Assembly (NCBI RefSeq): GCF_036711975.1
Contig: NC_091975.1
Span: forward strand, 9,798,501 to 9,862,500
Origin: Onthophagus taurus
Taxonomy: Eukaryota; Arthropoda; Insecta; Coleoptera; Scarabaeidae
DNA: 64,000 nucleotides
Direction: 5' to 3'
The position numbers were made by a program, and so were the translations under genes. Below, in pieces: positions 36,865 through 50,000 of this stretch. Under the pieces are notes generated by a model. It saw nothing but the letters and a program-made list of their open reading frames with translations, searched no databases and was not told the DNA's origin. Numbering within the stretch: position 1 is the first letter of the stretch; every line of letters starts with the position of its first letter.

Positions 36865-37740
36865 TATAAGGATTTATCAAGGTAAGAAATAAACACCCAT
36901 TTTTAATTAAATAATTAGTAAATCGGTAAAAATTAAAATCGAAAATTTTGAGGTTATCTTTTCAGTTTTAGTGATTTTTTATTTTAAATTAAATTTAAGT
37001 TGGTTGCATTGACAAATGAAGCATTGTCATGTATGAAATCAGCTGGTATTAATTTATTCTTTAATAATTTTTAAATTTACTTGATTTTGTTGAATAGAAA
37101 AGGCGTGTATTGAAGAGATTTGAATGGAAATTAATCTGAAGATTCCGTGGATGATGAAAAATCAATTAAAACCAACGTTTGTTAAGATCTTTTTTTAACC
37201 CCGATAACCATTAATCAGAAGAAAAGCATTTTTGTTTCGGAATAATACGGAAAATACGAAATAAAGGGATTTATCAAGGTAAGAAATAAACACTCGTTTT
37301 TAATAAAATAATTGGTAAAAATTAAAATCAATAATTTTTAGGTTGTCTTTTTAGTTTTAGTGATTTTTGATTTTTAATTAAATTTAAGCTGGTTGCATTG
37401 ACATCTGAAGTTCAATGTCATTTAATGTCATCATTGCTTTATTAATTCTTAAATTTATTTGATTTTGTTGAATAGAAAAGGCGCTTATTGATGAGATTTG
37501 AATGGAAATTAACCTAAGGATGCTGAAAAGTCAATTAAAACCAAGATTCATCAAGATTTTTTTTAACTCCAATAACAATTAATCAGAAGAAAATGGTTTT
37601 TGTTTATATCTAATTAGGAATAAAAGGATATATCAAGGTAAGAAATAAACATACATTCACAATTAATTAAAGTGCTATTTAGTTTTATTAAATTGTTGTA
37701 TTTATTAAATTAAAGTTATGGCGGTGTACTTCAATATAAC
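36865..37740. repeat. tandem repeat, ~360-400 bp units, about 2.3 copies
   Basis: TTATCAAGGTAAGAAATAAAC recurs with the landmark start at about 36872, 37269 and 37628. The units share TTTGATTTTGTTGAATAGAA and AACCATTAATCAGAAGAAAA-like segments. Non-coding. Confidence 0.7.
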
Positions 37741-37929
37741 TAGATTAATAGACAACATTTCTATTTTTAGGGTTTTTATTGGGATTGGAAATTAAAATAT
37801 TTTAAAGAAAATCTTTACATACATTATTTGTTGAGCTTGGTAGTAATTAGGAGCTCATTTTTAAGGACAATAAATTTTATTTGAAATATAAACTGTTTCT
37901 CTTATTTACATATCGTTCAATCCAACATC

Positions 37930-38960
37930 TTTTTCACAATTCTAGTTAATTAATCCCGATTAGTTCATGAATTGAACAAAAGGTGGGTACTTCATTTGAA
38001 TTCCGGGCGGTTTGAAACTCGACTAAGTAAAAATATAATTCCGATTAGTTCGGTAATTGAACGATAGATGGCGCTTTTCATTTAAATTACTGATGGTTCG
38101 AAACTCGGCTAAGAAAAAAGTATACCGGGTGATTCAAAAATAAATACATTTCGAGAAAATTTTAATCCAAATTACAATTTTTATTGGATCACCTGGTATA
38201 GTTTTTTCCTTAGTCGAGTTTCAAACCAACCTCAATTTCAAAATTATTCCGATTAGTTCGGTAATTGAACGATAGATGGCGATTTTATTTAAATTACTGA
38301 TGGTTTGAAACTCTGCTAAGAAAAAAGTATACCGGGTGATTCAAAAATAAATTAATCTCGAGAAATTTTCAATCCGAATTACAATTTTTATTTGAATCAC
38401 CCGGTATAGTTTTTTCGTTAGCCAAGTTTCAAACCAACCTCAATTTCAAAATTATTCCGATTAGTTCGGTAATTGAACGATAGATGGCGCTCTTTATTTA
38501 AATTACTGATGGTTTGAAACTCGGCTAATAAAAAAGTATACCGGGTGATTCAAAAATATATTAATCTCGAGAAATTTTTAATTCAAATTACAATTTTTAT
38601 TTGGACCACCCGGTATAGTTTTTTCCTTAGCCGAGTTTCAAACCAACTAAAATTTCAAAATTATTCCGATTAGTTCGGTTATTGAACGATAGATGGCGCT
38701 TTTAATTAAATTATCGATGGTTCGAGACTCGGCTAAGAAAAAATTATACCGGGTGATTCAAAAATAAATACATTTCGAGAAAATTTCAATCTGAATAAAA
38801 ATTTTTATTTGGATCACCCGGTATAGTTTTTTTCCTTAGCCGAGTTTCGAACCAACTAAAATTTCATAATAACCAAATTAGTTCGAAAATTGAAATATAG
38901 ATGGCGATATTAATTAAATTTGTTGGTTTGAATCTTCACTAAGTGAAATTTTGTATAGGA
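37930..38960. repeat. 208 bp tandem repeat, each unit an imperfect hairpin
   Basis: GATTAGTTCGGTAATTGAAC starts at 38043, 38251, 38459 and 38667, with diverged edge copies on both sides. In each unit GAAACTCGGCTAAGAAAAAA plus GTATACCGGGTGATTCAAAA is followed about 40 bp later by its complement (TTGGATCACCCGGTATAG, TTCCTTAGCCGAGTTTC). Each monomer is therefore a small foldback element that has become a tandem array. Confidence 0.85.
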
Positions 38961-39689
38961 CGATTCAAAAATTTTAATTATTTTAAATAAAACGCCATAG
39001 TATTTTCTTTTTTTATTTATTTTTTATAGTCAAAATATAATAATTACAGGTTTATTTTTATATAATGATATGCATGCATAAATTTGGACACAAAAACGAA
39101 AAGTGACCCATTTCTTTAGAGGAAATGATCCTGATGATGATATACTCATGAAGAATTATCGACGTCTATATTATTATTAATAATTTCTTTAACCAAACAG
39201 AAAAATTATCTTATTAATTGACTGAAGCTATTTGGGCCTTATCAATAAAAATAGTATTTATATTGATTATGACTTGTGGATGAGTATATTTAAAAAAAAA
39301 TATGTAATTTGAGAAAAAAAATAAATTAATTAATTGAGGTGTAGGCAACCCAAACCACTATTGTCAAGAATATTCAGCAATTTTCTGGAAAGTTACCACC
39401 ATAGATTACTATGCTGACTTATTATTATACTAACACACATCGCGATATTTTTCTTAATAAATAATAACATGCAATAATAAATCTAAAAGACATTTAGACT
39501 CTTAACATTGTTTTTTAAGAATTATTTCATTTGCCTAGATGTAGCATAAGAGCTACAGCTCTTGTTTTGGACATAAGAATAAGCAACCACTTCCAAAGAA
39601 AATGTTACATCTTCCACAGATTCGCTTTCAGATAGGCCTAAGACAAATTAATGGTTATTAGATAAATCAGCATTTTTAAAAATTACAAA
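38961..39689. other. intergenic AT-rich DNA between SNX4 and slimb
   Basis: No ORF, RNA gene or repeat is recognised here. The 3' ends of SNX4 and slimb face each other across this region. Confidence 0.4.
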
Positions 39690-42080
39690 AAAACTTTAAT
39701 TTTAGGTTTTCTCACTTTTTTTAATACAACAAATTAATTTTTATGATTATTCATTTTAATTTGTAATAAAATTAGTTAAAATGAAAATAAATTGTATACT
39801 TTATATAAAAAATACTTACGTTAAGTAGTTTCCAGGATAGTTTTTGGGTATTATTTAGAATTCAATGCACAGCTTCAACGATTCTAGATCAAGCACGTTT
39901 CTTATTACTTTTCGTCTATCAATAATCTTTGACTCCTTCTAATAACCTCACAATTAGTGATGAATCTGGATAGTTGTTCTTGCTTCATACCATTTCCCTG
40001 GTAGAAACCAAATTTTTACTATGAAACTACTAAATAGTGTTAATAATAGCACTTTTAACGATTTTAGTAATGAAGAAATGGATTAAGTCAAATTTTTAAG
40101 GTTATGTTTTTTGTTTGTATTGAAAATTTAAAACAAATGTGTATGCAACCCAAATTACAAATACTTAAAAGTTACAAAAAAACCTAAAATTTTTGTTTTT
40201 CTTACTTCTTTTTAAATATAACAAATTAATTTTTATGTACCCAATAAATCATATATTATTAAAAATTTAAATTTTAAAGGTAATATTAGTTAAAATAAAA
40301 ATAAATTATATACTTTACATAGAAAATACTTACATTAAGAAGGTTCCAAGACAGTTTTTGGGTAATATTTAGAATTCAATATGTACAGATTCAACGATTC
40401 TAGAGCTAGCTCCTCTTCATGACGTTTCCTCTATTAATATCCTTTGGCTTTGGCTCCTCCTAGATAACCTCACAATTAGTGATGAACCTGAATAATTGTC
40501 CATCCTTTGTACTGTTTCCCTAGAAGAAATTAAATTTTTACTATGAAATACGTGTTATCTCTTAAATAGTATTAAAACTAACATTTTAATAATGAAGACA
40601 ACTTTAAACAATTAAGTCAAATTTTTAAGGTTATGTTTTTTGTTTGTATTGAAAATTTAAAACAAATGTGTATGCAACCCAAATTACAAATATTTAAAAA
40701 TTACAAAAATTTAAATTCTGGGCGTTTTCTTACTGTTTTTTAATATAACAAATTAATTTTTATGTACCGAATAAATCATATATTATTAATAATTTAAATT
40801 TTACAAATTAAGTTCATAATGGAAATTAAAATCAATCATTTTTAATGTAACCAACTAAACTTATTTGATTGTATTTTCTTGTTGTCTATATAGACATAAC
40901 TAACACTACATTAATTTTAATTTGTATTAGAATTAGTTAAAATTAAAATAAATTGTATATTTTACATAAAAAATACTTACGTTAAGTAGTTTCCGAGATA
41001 GTTTTTGGGTATTACTCAATGCACAGCTTCAAAGTTTCTAGAAAGAGCTCCTTTTCACCACGTTTCTTGTTGCTTTTCCTCTATTAATATCCTTTGGCTC
41101 CTTCTAGATAACTTCATAGATAATTCTACATCTTTCCTACAGTTTCACTAGAAGAAATCAAATTTTTACTATGAAATATGTGTTATCTCTTAAATAATGT
41201 TATTAGTATTAACACGATTACACTTTAAACGATTTTAATAATAAAAACAACTTTAAACAATTAAGTTAAATTTTTAAGGTTATGTTTTTTGTTTGTATTG
41301 AAAATTTAAAACAAATGTGTATGCAACCCAAATTACAAATATATAAAAATTACAGAAATTTTAATTTTGGGTGATTTCTTACTGTTTTTTAATATAACAA
41401 ATTAATTTTTATGTACCGAATAAATCATATATTATTAATAATTTAAATTTTACAAATTAAGTTTATAATGGAAATTAAAATCAATCATTTTTAATAAAAC
41501 CAACTAAACTTATTTGATTGTATTTTCTTGTTGTCTATATAGACATAACTAACACTACATTAATTTTAATTTGTATTAAAATTAGTTAAAATTAAAATAA
41601 ATATATACATAAAAAATACTTACGTTAAGTAGTTTCCGAGATAGTTTTTGGGTATTATTTAGAATTCAAAGTTGCTAGAGAGAGCTCCTTTTCACCACGT
41701 TTCTTGTTACTTTTCCTCTATTAATATCCTTTGGCTCCTTCTAGATAACCTCATAATTAGTGATAAATCTAGATAATTGTAGATCTTTCCTACAGTTTCA
41801 CTAGAAGAAATCACATTTTACTATGAAATATGTGTTATCTCTTAAATAATGTTATTAGTATTACCACTATTACACGTTAAACGATTTTAATAATAAAAAC
41901 AACTTTAAACAATTAAGTCAAATTTTTAAGGTTATGTTTTTTGTTTGTATTGAAAATTTAAAAGAATTGTGTATGCAACCCAAGTTACAAATATTTAAAA
42001 ATTACAAAAAAACTTTATTTTTGGGTTTTTCTTACTTTTTTAAATATAATAAATTAATTTGTATGTACCGAATAAGCCCG
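39690..42080. repeat. large tandem repeat, 529-652 bp units, about 4 copies
   Basis: AAGGTTATGTTTTTTGTTTG starts at 40098, 40627, 41276 and 41928, with a partial copy to the left. The 529 bp unit lacks the ATTGTATTTTCTTGTTGTCT block found in the 650 bp ones. Every copy holds a moderately GC-richer segment (CTTACGTTAAGTAGTTTCC, then CCTCTATTAATATCCTTTGGC). On the minus strand this contains a GTAAG donor-like sequence, but no conserved reading frame is evident. Confidence 0.8.
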
Positions 42081-42289
42081 TTTTTTAATGAAAATAAATT
42101 ATTATGATATATTTGGTTTTTTGAATACCTTTATTTTTATTGATTTAATTTAAAAAGTACCGGAAGCTATTGCGACGAATTAGATTATTATTTCCACATA
42201 AATAAAACTATTATTCCAAAAATGTACACAGTTTGAAACGTCTAAAATATTCGGATGCTATTACTGAATAATAATCATTATTCACGAGT

Positions 42290-42962
42290 AACCAACTTGA
42301 CAGACTAATAATAATTATTTGAAACGAAAAATTTTAAAAAACGTCAATTTAATTCAATTTTTTAGGAGTTTTTAAATGTTTGATATTAAAAAAACCTAAA
42401 CAAATTCGTTTTTTTGTATGATTTAAGCATAAATTAATTAATTTTCGTAAAGAAACGTTTTATAAAATTGACATTTAATTTTGACAAATTGTTGTGAAGT
42501 TGGTTACAGTTAGTAACATTGAATTTGTGTCACATTGACGTTTAAACTTTATTCAAAAATTAATTTATGGAATCAATTTCAATAATCGTGGACAAAGTAT
42601 AGTATTTTACTCGCATATTATTATCGCAGCTATTATTTACTCAGGTTAATTCCATCGTAGATAATTATTTAAGATAATGATGTCATATCCACATTTTATT
42701 ACCTAATTAATTTTAGTCTTTCATTACTAGTATCTAATACATAACGTCGAGAGTTTTGCAAGCAGTATCTACTTGTCTGCCAGTAATATCTAGTCTTCTG
42801 CAAGCAAAATTTAAGCAGTACAAAATGAACTGTCTTCTATTGGCAGTATTTAACTTTCTGCCAGCAATATTTAGTACTAAATTGATAGGGAATTATTAAA
42901 AATAAATAAATTAATAACTTAAAAATCAATTTATTTAATATCTAACAAAAAAAAGGTATCAT
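42290..42962 (+). repeat. partial duplicate: foldback element end fused to SNX4 3' end
   Basis: 42290-42650 matches the right part of the SNX4 intron element (from about 35350 to 35686), ending ATTTACTCAGGTTAA. It passes immediately into ATTCCATCGTAGATAATTAT at 42652. That is the final SNX4 codons (I-P-S-stop) and 3' UTR (36412 onwards), and it continues to GGTATCATCG at about 42962 (36845). The intervening 35687-36411, with exon 4 and most of exon 5, is missing. The duplicate has no coding value beyond three codons. Confidence 0.85.
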
Positions 42963-44080
42963 CGACGTTTTATCTAAGTTTACAATAAATTGAAAAAAGA
43001 AATACGGCAGCAATAAAAAAAGAATGGTAAATAAGAATTAATCGAGCCCAAAAAATACACGCAGGGACCTAAAACCCATCTCCTTTTCTATTTTATCACA
43101 AGACGTTTCACGATTATGCGTAAATGCTAAGGCAAAAATGTTCTACGATTTTTTTTTTGTTTTTAATTATTTTTGTTTCGTTTGCAAGCAGTTCGATTTT
43201 TTTTTATTTATATTATGAATTTAATAAAGTCTTATGTGTTAATAAAAAAATACAAATTAAAAATTACATTAGGTAAGTTATATTTAAAAAAATAATAATT
43301 AAAGGAAAATTTTATATTAATCAATTTTGATTTTAAAAAATAATTAATTGGTAGTTTTTTTTTAATAGTTAATAACTCATCTCTCTAGCTGCGATTGAAT
43401 AATTTCCCTTTCTTTGCCTAATTACACAGACAATAAATAGTATTTTGTACAAACATACACTAACTTTATAACACATAGATAATATATTGTATACATAATC
43501 TAAAAAACAGACAATAGCATCGATTTTCGATCAATTGGAAATCGATTTTACTCATAATAACTCGCGATTTTTTACGAACTTGTGAACAAATCTCAAAAAC
43601 GACTTTTCTTTATTACAACCATCGACAATCACATAATTTGCAATCGAATTGATTAATGTTTTGGTGGAGGATTAAGTTTTTGGCGGTGAATTTTAATTTG
43701 AAAATTATGCCATCAAAAACTTAACCTAATCTTGCACCCAATTGTCTCTCACCGAATTAAATAATCGTTAATTACAAATTTTGCTCACAAAAAGAAATAA
43801 ACAACCAACAGAAAATCAAAAAGGAGCAAAAAAGTCAAGATAAACGCCAAATGTACATTTTACTCCAATTAATTAATTATTTTTAAACCATAAAAACTAT
43901 ATAAGAGAACATTCTGATTAATAGCGATTCGTTTCTTTTTCTCTTCTCGTTTTTATTCTTATTATTTTTTAAAAATTTCTTGCGATTAATACTTTTTGTT
44001 GTTATCTTGACATGGTCGTGTGCGTAGACATCCATAGGATGTAGCCTTCTTTTTATGACCCGGTTCTTAACATCCTCGTT
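42963..44080. other. downstream flank / 3' UTR of slimb
   Basis: AT-rich non-coding DNA. The right-hand part (about 43400-44080) is locally less repetitive and probably contains the minus-strand slimb 3' UTR. No ORF is supported. Confidence 0.5.
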
Positions 44081-47000
44081 TCATTCAAACGCTAAAATCA
44101 ATTTGTTATTACTTTTAAGCTTCAATTAAAAGAATAACTTACGTGAAGGCGAACGTGTCATTGGCTTTGGGGTACAATTTGCGTTGTCGACCGTCGAATT
44201 CAAAAAATCCCATATCAAAATGGTATCATCATGGGAGCTGCTCACTATTTGAAATTCATCGAATTGCAAACGGAATACTCGACCGGTGTGTTCCTAATTT
44301 TTTATTTTTATTAATTAAATTGTTAACAAAATTAATTACTACTATTTTATTTACACCATAATTAATAATGGAGTTGTAGGACTAAGAAGTGGGAATTCCT
44401 ATATGCAGAGAGGATAAAGAGAGTAAAAAAATTGGAGTTGGAGAAAAAAAGGGCAACTGAGAAATGTTGGAGAATAATAGAACACTATATACTGCTTGGA
44501 GAAGACTAGGTATTGTTTGCAGAAGACTGCTTCATTGAAAATCATTTTGTATTGCTTGCAGAGAACTTAATTCTGTTTATAAGACGCTCGACACTATGTA
44601 TACTGATAATTGAAGAAGACTGGAAGTAATGGCACACTAAATACTGCTTGGGGAAGGTTAAATATTGCTAATAGAAGACTAGATGCTGTTTGCAGAATAC
44701 TGCTTCATCGAAAATTCTCATTGCAGACAACTTGATTCTGCTTGCAGGACGTTCGATTTTATGTATTAGTACTGGTAATGCAAGACTACTGGTTATAAAA
44801 GACTCGATATCGATAGTAGAACACTAAATACTGCTTGGAGAAATGTTGATTCTGCTTGCAAGACGCTCCATACTATGTACTAGATACTGGGTTATAGAAG
44901 AAGACTAGATACTGGTAATAATAGATTACTTACCGATAATAGAACGCTAAATACTGCTTGGAGATGAATAAATATTGCTAATAGAAGACTAGATGCTGTT
45001 TGCAGAACACTGCTTCATCGAAAATCGAAATTCTCATTGCAGCCAACTTGATTCTGCTTGCAGGACGTTCGATATTATGTATTAGTACTAGTAATGCAAG
45101 ACTACTGGTTATAAAAGACGCGATATCGATAGTAGAACACTAAATACTGCTTGGAGAAATGTTGATTCTGCTTGCAAGACGCTCCATAATATGTACTAGA
45201 TACTGGGTTATAGAAGAAGACTAGATACTGGTAATAATAGATTACATACCGATAATAGAACGCTAAATACTGCTTGGAGATGAGTAAATGCTGCTGGCAG
45301 AAGATTAAATACTGTCAAAAGAAGACTAGATGGTCTCAACAAAAGACTAGGTATTGTTTTCCAGAGGGCTGCTTCATCGAAAATCGAAATTTTCATTGTC
45401 CACCATTTTATACTGCTTAAAGATTGGTTCCAGAAGACTAAATAATGCTTGCAGACAACTTAATTCTGCTTGTAATACGCTTGGCATTGTGTACTAGATA
45501 CTGGTAATGGAAGAAGACTCTGGATACTGGTTATAAAAGATTAGATACTGATAGCAGAACACTTAATACTACTAAGAGACGATTAAACACTGTTAATAGA
45601 AGACTAGATGCTGCCAACAGAATAATAGGTGTTGTTTGCAGAAAACTGCTTCATCAAAAATTGAAATTCTCATTGCAGATCATTTTATACTGCTTAAATA
45701 TTGCTTGCAGAAGACTGAATACTGCTTGTAGACAACTTGAATGTAGATGACTGGTTATAAAAGACTAGACATTGATAGTAAAACACTAAATACTGCTTGG
45801 AGAAATGTTGATTTTGCTTGCAAGACGCTCCATACTATGTACTAGATGCTGGGTTATACAGGTGTTTAAAATTAGTAAAAGTCCTCAAATTGCAAAGATA
45901 CAGGCAAATTTTAACACATTTTTCTAAATATCTTAAACATTATTTATGGTAAAGCGTTGAAATTTGGTACAGTGTAAATTAATATTTATTTTAGTGCTAT
46001 TATTGAAATCAGAGTCCAACATTTTTGCATTTAACACGAAAACGGTGATTTTTATCAATATTATCTAAGAGTAATAAAAGTTTCTAAACTAAATTTACTA
46101 ATAGAAACTGTAAAAATAAATGTAGCGTTATGATAGAATAAAAAAGTTCTGAGCAAACAAACTTTAGGAACAGTCTGTATAGCATTGTTCCCGCGAACCG
46201 ATCCAATTCATAAATTGACTAACAATTTTACATCACATTGATTTATACTGTACCAAATTTCAGCGTTTTTATTTTATGAGTTATGATTGAGTTAATTTTC
46301 GAAAATCAACAATTTTGATATTTAATCGATTTAGAGCTTATAAATAAAAAATGGTAATAATTGGGTTCAACCTTGTTATGGATCTAGTCTTTATGGCCCA
46401 TTAATAATGTTTTATGTATAAAAAATATTTCCCCCTCGCTTTTATTTTATGAGTTATGATTGAGTTAATTTTCTAAAATCAACAATTTTGATGTTTAATC
46501 GATTTAGAGCTTATAAATAAAAAATGGTAATAATTGGGTTCAATCTTGTTATGGATCTAGTCTTTATGGTCCATTACTAAGGTTTTGTGTATAAAAAGTT
46601 TTTCTCTACCGCTTTTAGTTTTTGAGTTATGATTGAGTTAATTTTCTAAAATCAACAATTTTGATGTTTAGTCGATTTAGAGCTTATAAATAAAAAATGG
46701 TAATAATTGGGTTCGATCTTGTTATGGATCTAGTCTTTATGGCCCATTACTAAGGTTTTATGTATAAAAAGTTTTTCTCTATCGCTTTTATTTTATGAGT
46801 TATGATTGAGTTAATTTTCGAAAATCAACAATTTTGATGTTTAATCGATTTAGAGCTTATAAATAAAAAATGGTAATAATTGGGTTCAATCTTGTTATGG
46901 ATCTAGTCTTTATGGCCTATTACAAAGGTTTTATGTATAAAAAGTTTTTCTCCATCGCTTTTAGTTTATGAGTTATGATTGAGTTAATTTTCGAAAATCA

Positions 47001-50000
47001 ACAATTTTGATGTTTAATCGATTTAGAGCTTATAAATAAAAAATGGTAATAATTGGGTTTAATTTTGTTATGGGTCTAGTCTTTATGGCCCATTACTAAG
47101 GTTTTATGTATAAAAAGTTTTTCTCTATCACTTTTAGTTTTTGAGTTATGATTGAGTTAATTTTCTAAAATCAACAATTTTGATGTTTAATTCGGTTTAG
47201 AGCTTATAAATAAAAAATGGTAATAATTGGATTCAATCTTGTTATGGATCTAGTCTTTATGATTCATTACTAAGGTTTTATGTATAAAAAATATTTCGCC
47301 ATCGCTTTTATTTTATGAGTTATGATTGAGTTAATTTTCGAAAATCAACAATTTTGATGTTTAATCGATTTAGAGCTTATAAATAAAAAATAGTAATAAT
47401 TGAGTTCAATCTTTTTATGGATCTTGTCTTTATGGTCCATTACTAAGGTTTTATGTATAAAAAATATTTCCCCATCGCTTTTATTTAATGAGTTATGATT
47501 GAGTTAATTTTCGAAAATCAACAAATTTGATGTTTAATCGGTTTAGAGCTTATAAATAAAAAATAGTAATAATTGGGTTCAGTCTTATTATGGATGTAGT
47601 CTTTATGGCCCATTACTAAGGTTTTATGTATAAAAAGTATTTCCCCCTCGCTTTTAGTTTTTGAGTTATAATTGAGTTAATTTTCTAAAATCAACAATTT
47701 TGATGTTTAATCGATTTAGAGCTTATAAATAAAAAATGGTAATAATTGGGTTTAATCTTGTTATGGATTTAGTCTTTATGGCCCATTACTAAGGTTTTAT
47801 GTATAAAAAGTTTTTCTCCATCGCATTTAGTTTTTGAGTTATGATTGAGTGAATTTTCGAAAATCAACAATTTTGATGTTTAATCGGTTTAGAGCTTATT
47901 AATAAAAAAGGGTAATAATTGGGTTCAATCTTTTTATGGATCTAGTCTTTATGGCCCATTACTAAGGTTTTATGTATAAAAAGTATTTCCCCATCGCTTT
48001 TAGTTTTTGAGTTATGATTGAGTGAATTTTCGAAAATCAACAATTTTGATGTTTAATCGGTTTAGAGCTTATTAATAAAAAAGGGTAATAATTGGGTTCA
48101 ATCTTTTTATGGATGTAGTCTTTATGGCCCATTACTAAGGTTTTATGTATAAAAAGTATTTCCCCATCGCTTTTAGTTTTTGAGTTATGATTGAGTGAAT
48201 TTTCGAAAATCAACAATTTTGATGTTTAATCGGTTTAGAGCTTATTAATAAAAAAGGGTAATAATTGGGTTCAATCTTTTTATGGATCTAGTCTTTATGG
48301 CCCATTACTAAGGTTTTATGTATAAAAAGTATTTCCCCATCGCTTTTAGTTTTTGAGTTATGATTGAGTGAATTTTCGAAAATCAACAATTTTGATGTTT
48401 AATCGGTTTAGAGCTTATTAATAAAAAAGGGTAATAATTGGGTTCAATCTTTTTATGGATCTAGTCTTTATGGCCCACTACTAAGGTTTTATGTATAAAA
48501 AGTATTTCTTCATCGCTTTTAGTTTTTGAGTTATGATTGAGTTAATTTTCGAAAATCAACAATTTTGATGTTTAATCGATTTAGAGCTTATAAATAAAAA
48601 ATGGTAATAATTGAGTTCAATCTTTTTATGGATCTAGTCTTTATGGTCCATTACTAAGGTTTTATGTATAAAAAATATTTCCCCATCGCTTTTATTTTAT
48701 GAGTTATGATTGAGTTAATTTTCTAAAATCAACAATTTTGATGTTTAGTCGATTTAGAGCTTATAAATAAAAAATGGTAATAATTGAGTTCAATCTTTTT
48801 ATGGATCTAGTCTTTATGGTCCATTACTAAGGTTTTATGTATAAAAAATATTTCCCCATCGCTTTTATTTTATGAGTTATGATTGAGTTAATTTTCTAAA
48901 ATCAACAATTTTGATGTTTAGTCGATTTAGAGCTTATAAATAAAAAATGGTAATAATTGGGTTCAATCTTTTTATGGATCTAGTCTTTATGGTCCATTAC
49001 TAAGGTTTTATGTATAAAAAATATTTCCCCATCGCTTTTATTTTATGAGTTATGATTGAGTTAATTTTCTAAAATCAACAATTTTGATGTTTAATCGGTT
49101 TAGAGCTTATAAATAAAAAATAGTAATAATTGGGTTCAGTCTTATTATGGATGTAGTCTTTATGGCCCATTACTAAGGTTTTATGTATAAAAAGTATTTC
49201 CCCATCGCTTTTAGTTTTTGAGTTATAATTGAGTTAATTTTCGAAAATCAACAATTTTGATGTTTAATCGATTTAGAGCTTATAAATAAAAAATGGTAAT
49301 AATTGGATTCAATCTTATTATGGATTTAGTCTTTATGGCCCATTACTAAAGTTTTATGTATAAAAAGTTTTTCTCCATCGCTTTTAGTTTTTGAGTTATA
49401 ATTGAGTTAATTTTCGAAAATCAACAATTTTGATGTTTAGTCGATTTAGAGCTTATAAATAAAAAATGGTAATAATTGGGTTCAATCTTGTTATGGATCT
49501 AGTCTTTATGGCCCATTACTAAGGTTTTATGTATAAAAAGTTTTTTTCTATCACTTTTAGTTTTTGAGTTATGATTGAGTTAAACTGCTTTGCGATCGAC
49601 GTTAAATGTGTTAAAATTTCTTAATTTTGATGGATTTTTACATGAATCGTCATTATTTTCGCTCTAGGTTAAATTTGTTATCTGAGTCACCGAAACAACC
49701 TGTAGAAGAAGACTGGATATTGGTAATAATAGATTACATACCGATAATAGAAGACTAAATATTGCTTGGAGATGAGTAAATACTGCTGGCAGAAGATTAA
49801 ATACTGCTAATAGAAGACTAGATGCTGTTAACAGAAGACTAGGTGGTGTTTGCAGAAAACTGCTTCATTGAAAAACAAAATTCTCATTGCAGATCACTTT
49901 ATACTGCTTAAAAATTGTTTCTAGACAACTTGATTGTGCTTGCAGGACGCTTGATGCTATGTATTAGATATTAGTAATGAAACTAGATGCTGTCTACAGA

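Noticed and set aside
45208-45396. Leu/Val-rich heptad-like protein on the minus strand
   Set aside because: The 7-residue period equals the 21 bp minisatellite unit. The same kind of reading appears wherever the minisatellite occurs (also 59332-59520), and stops are frequent.
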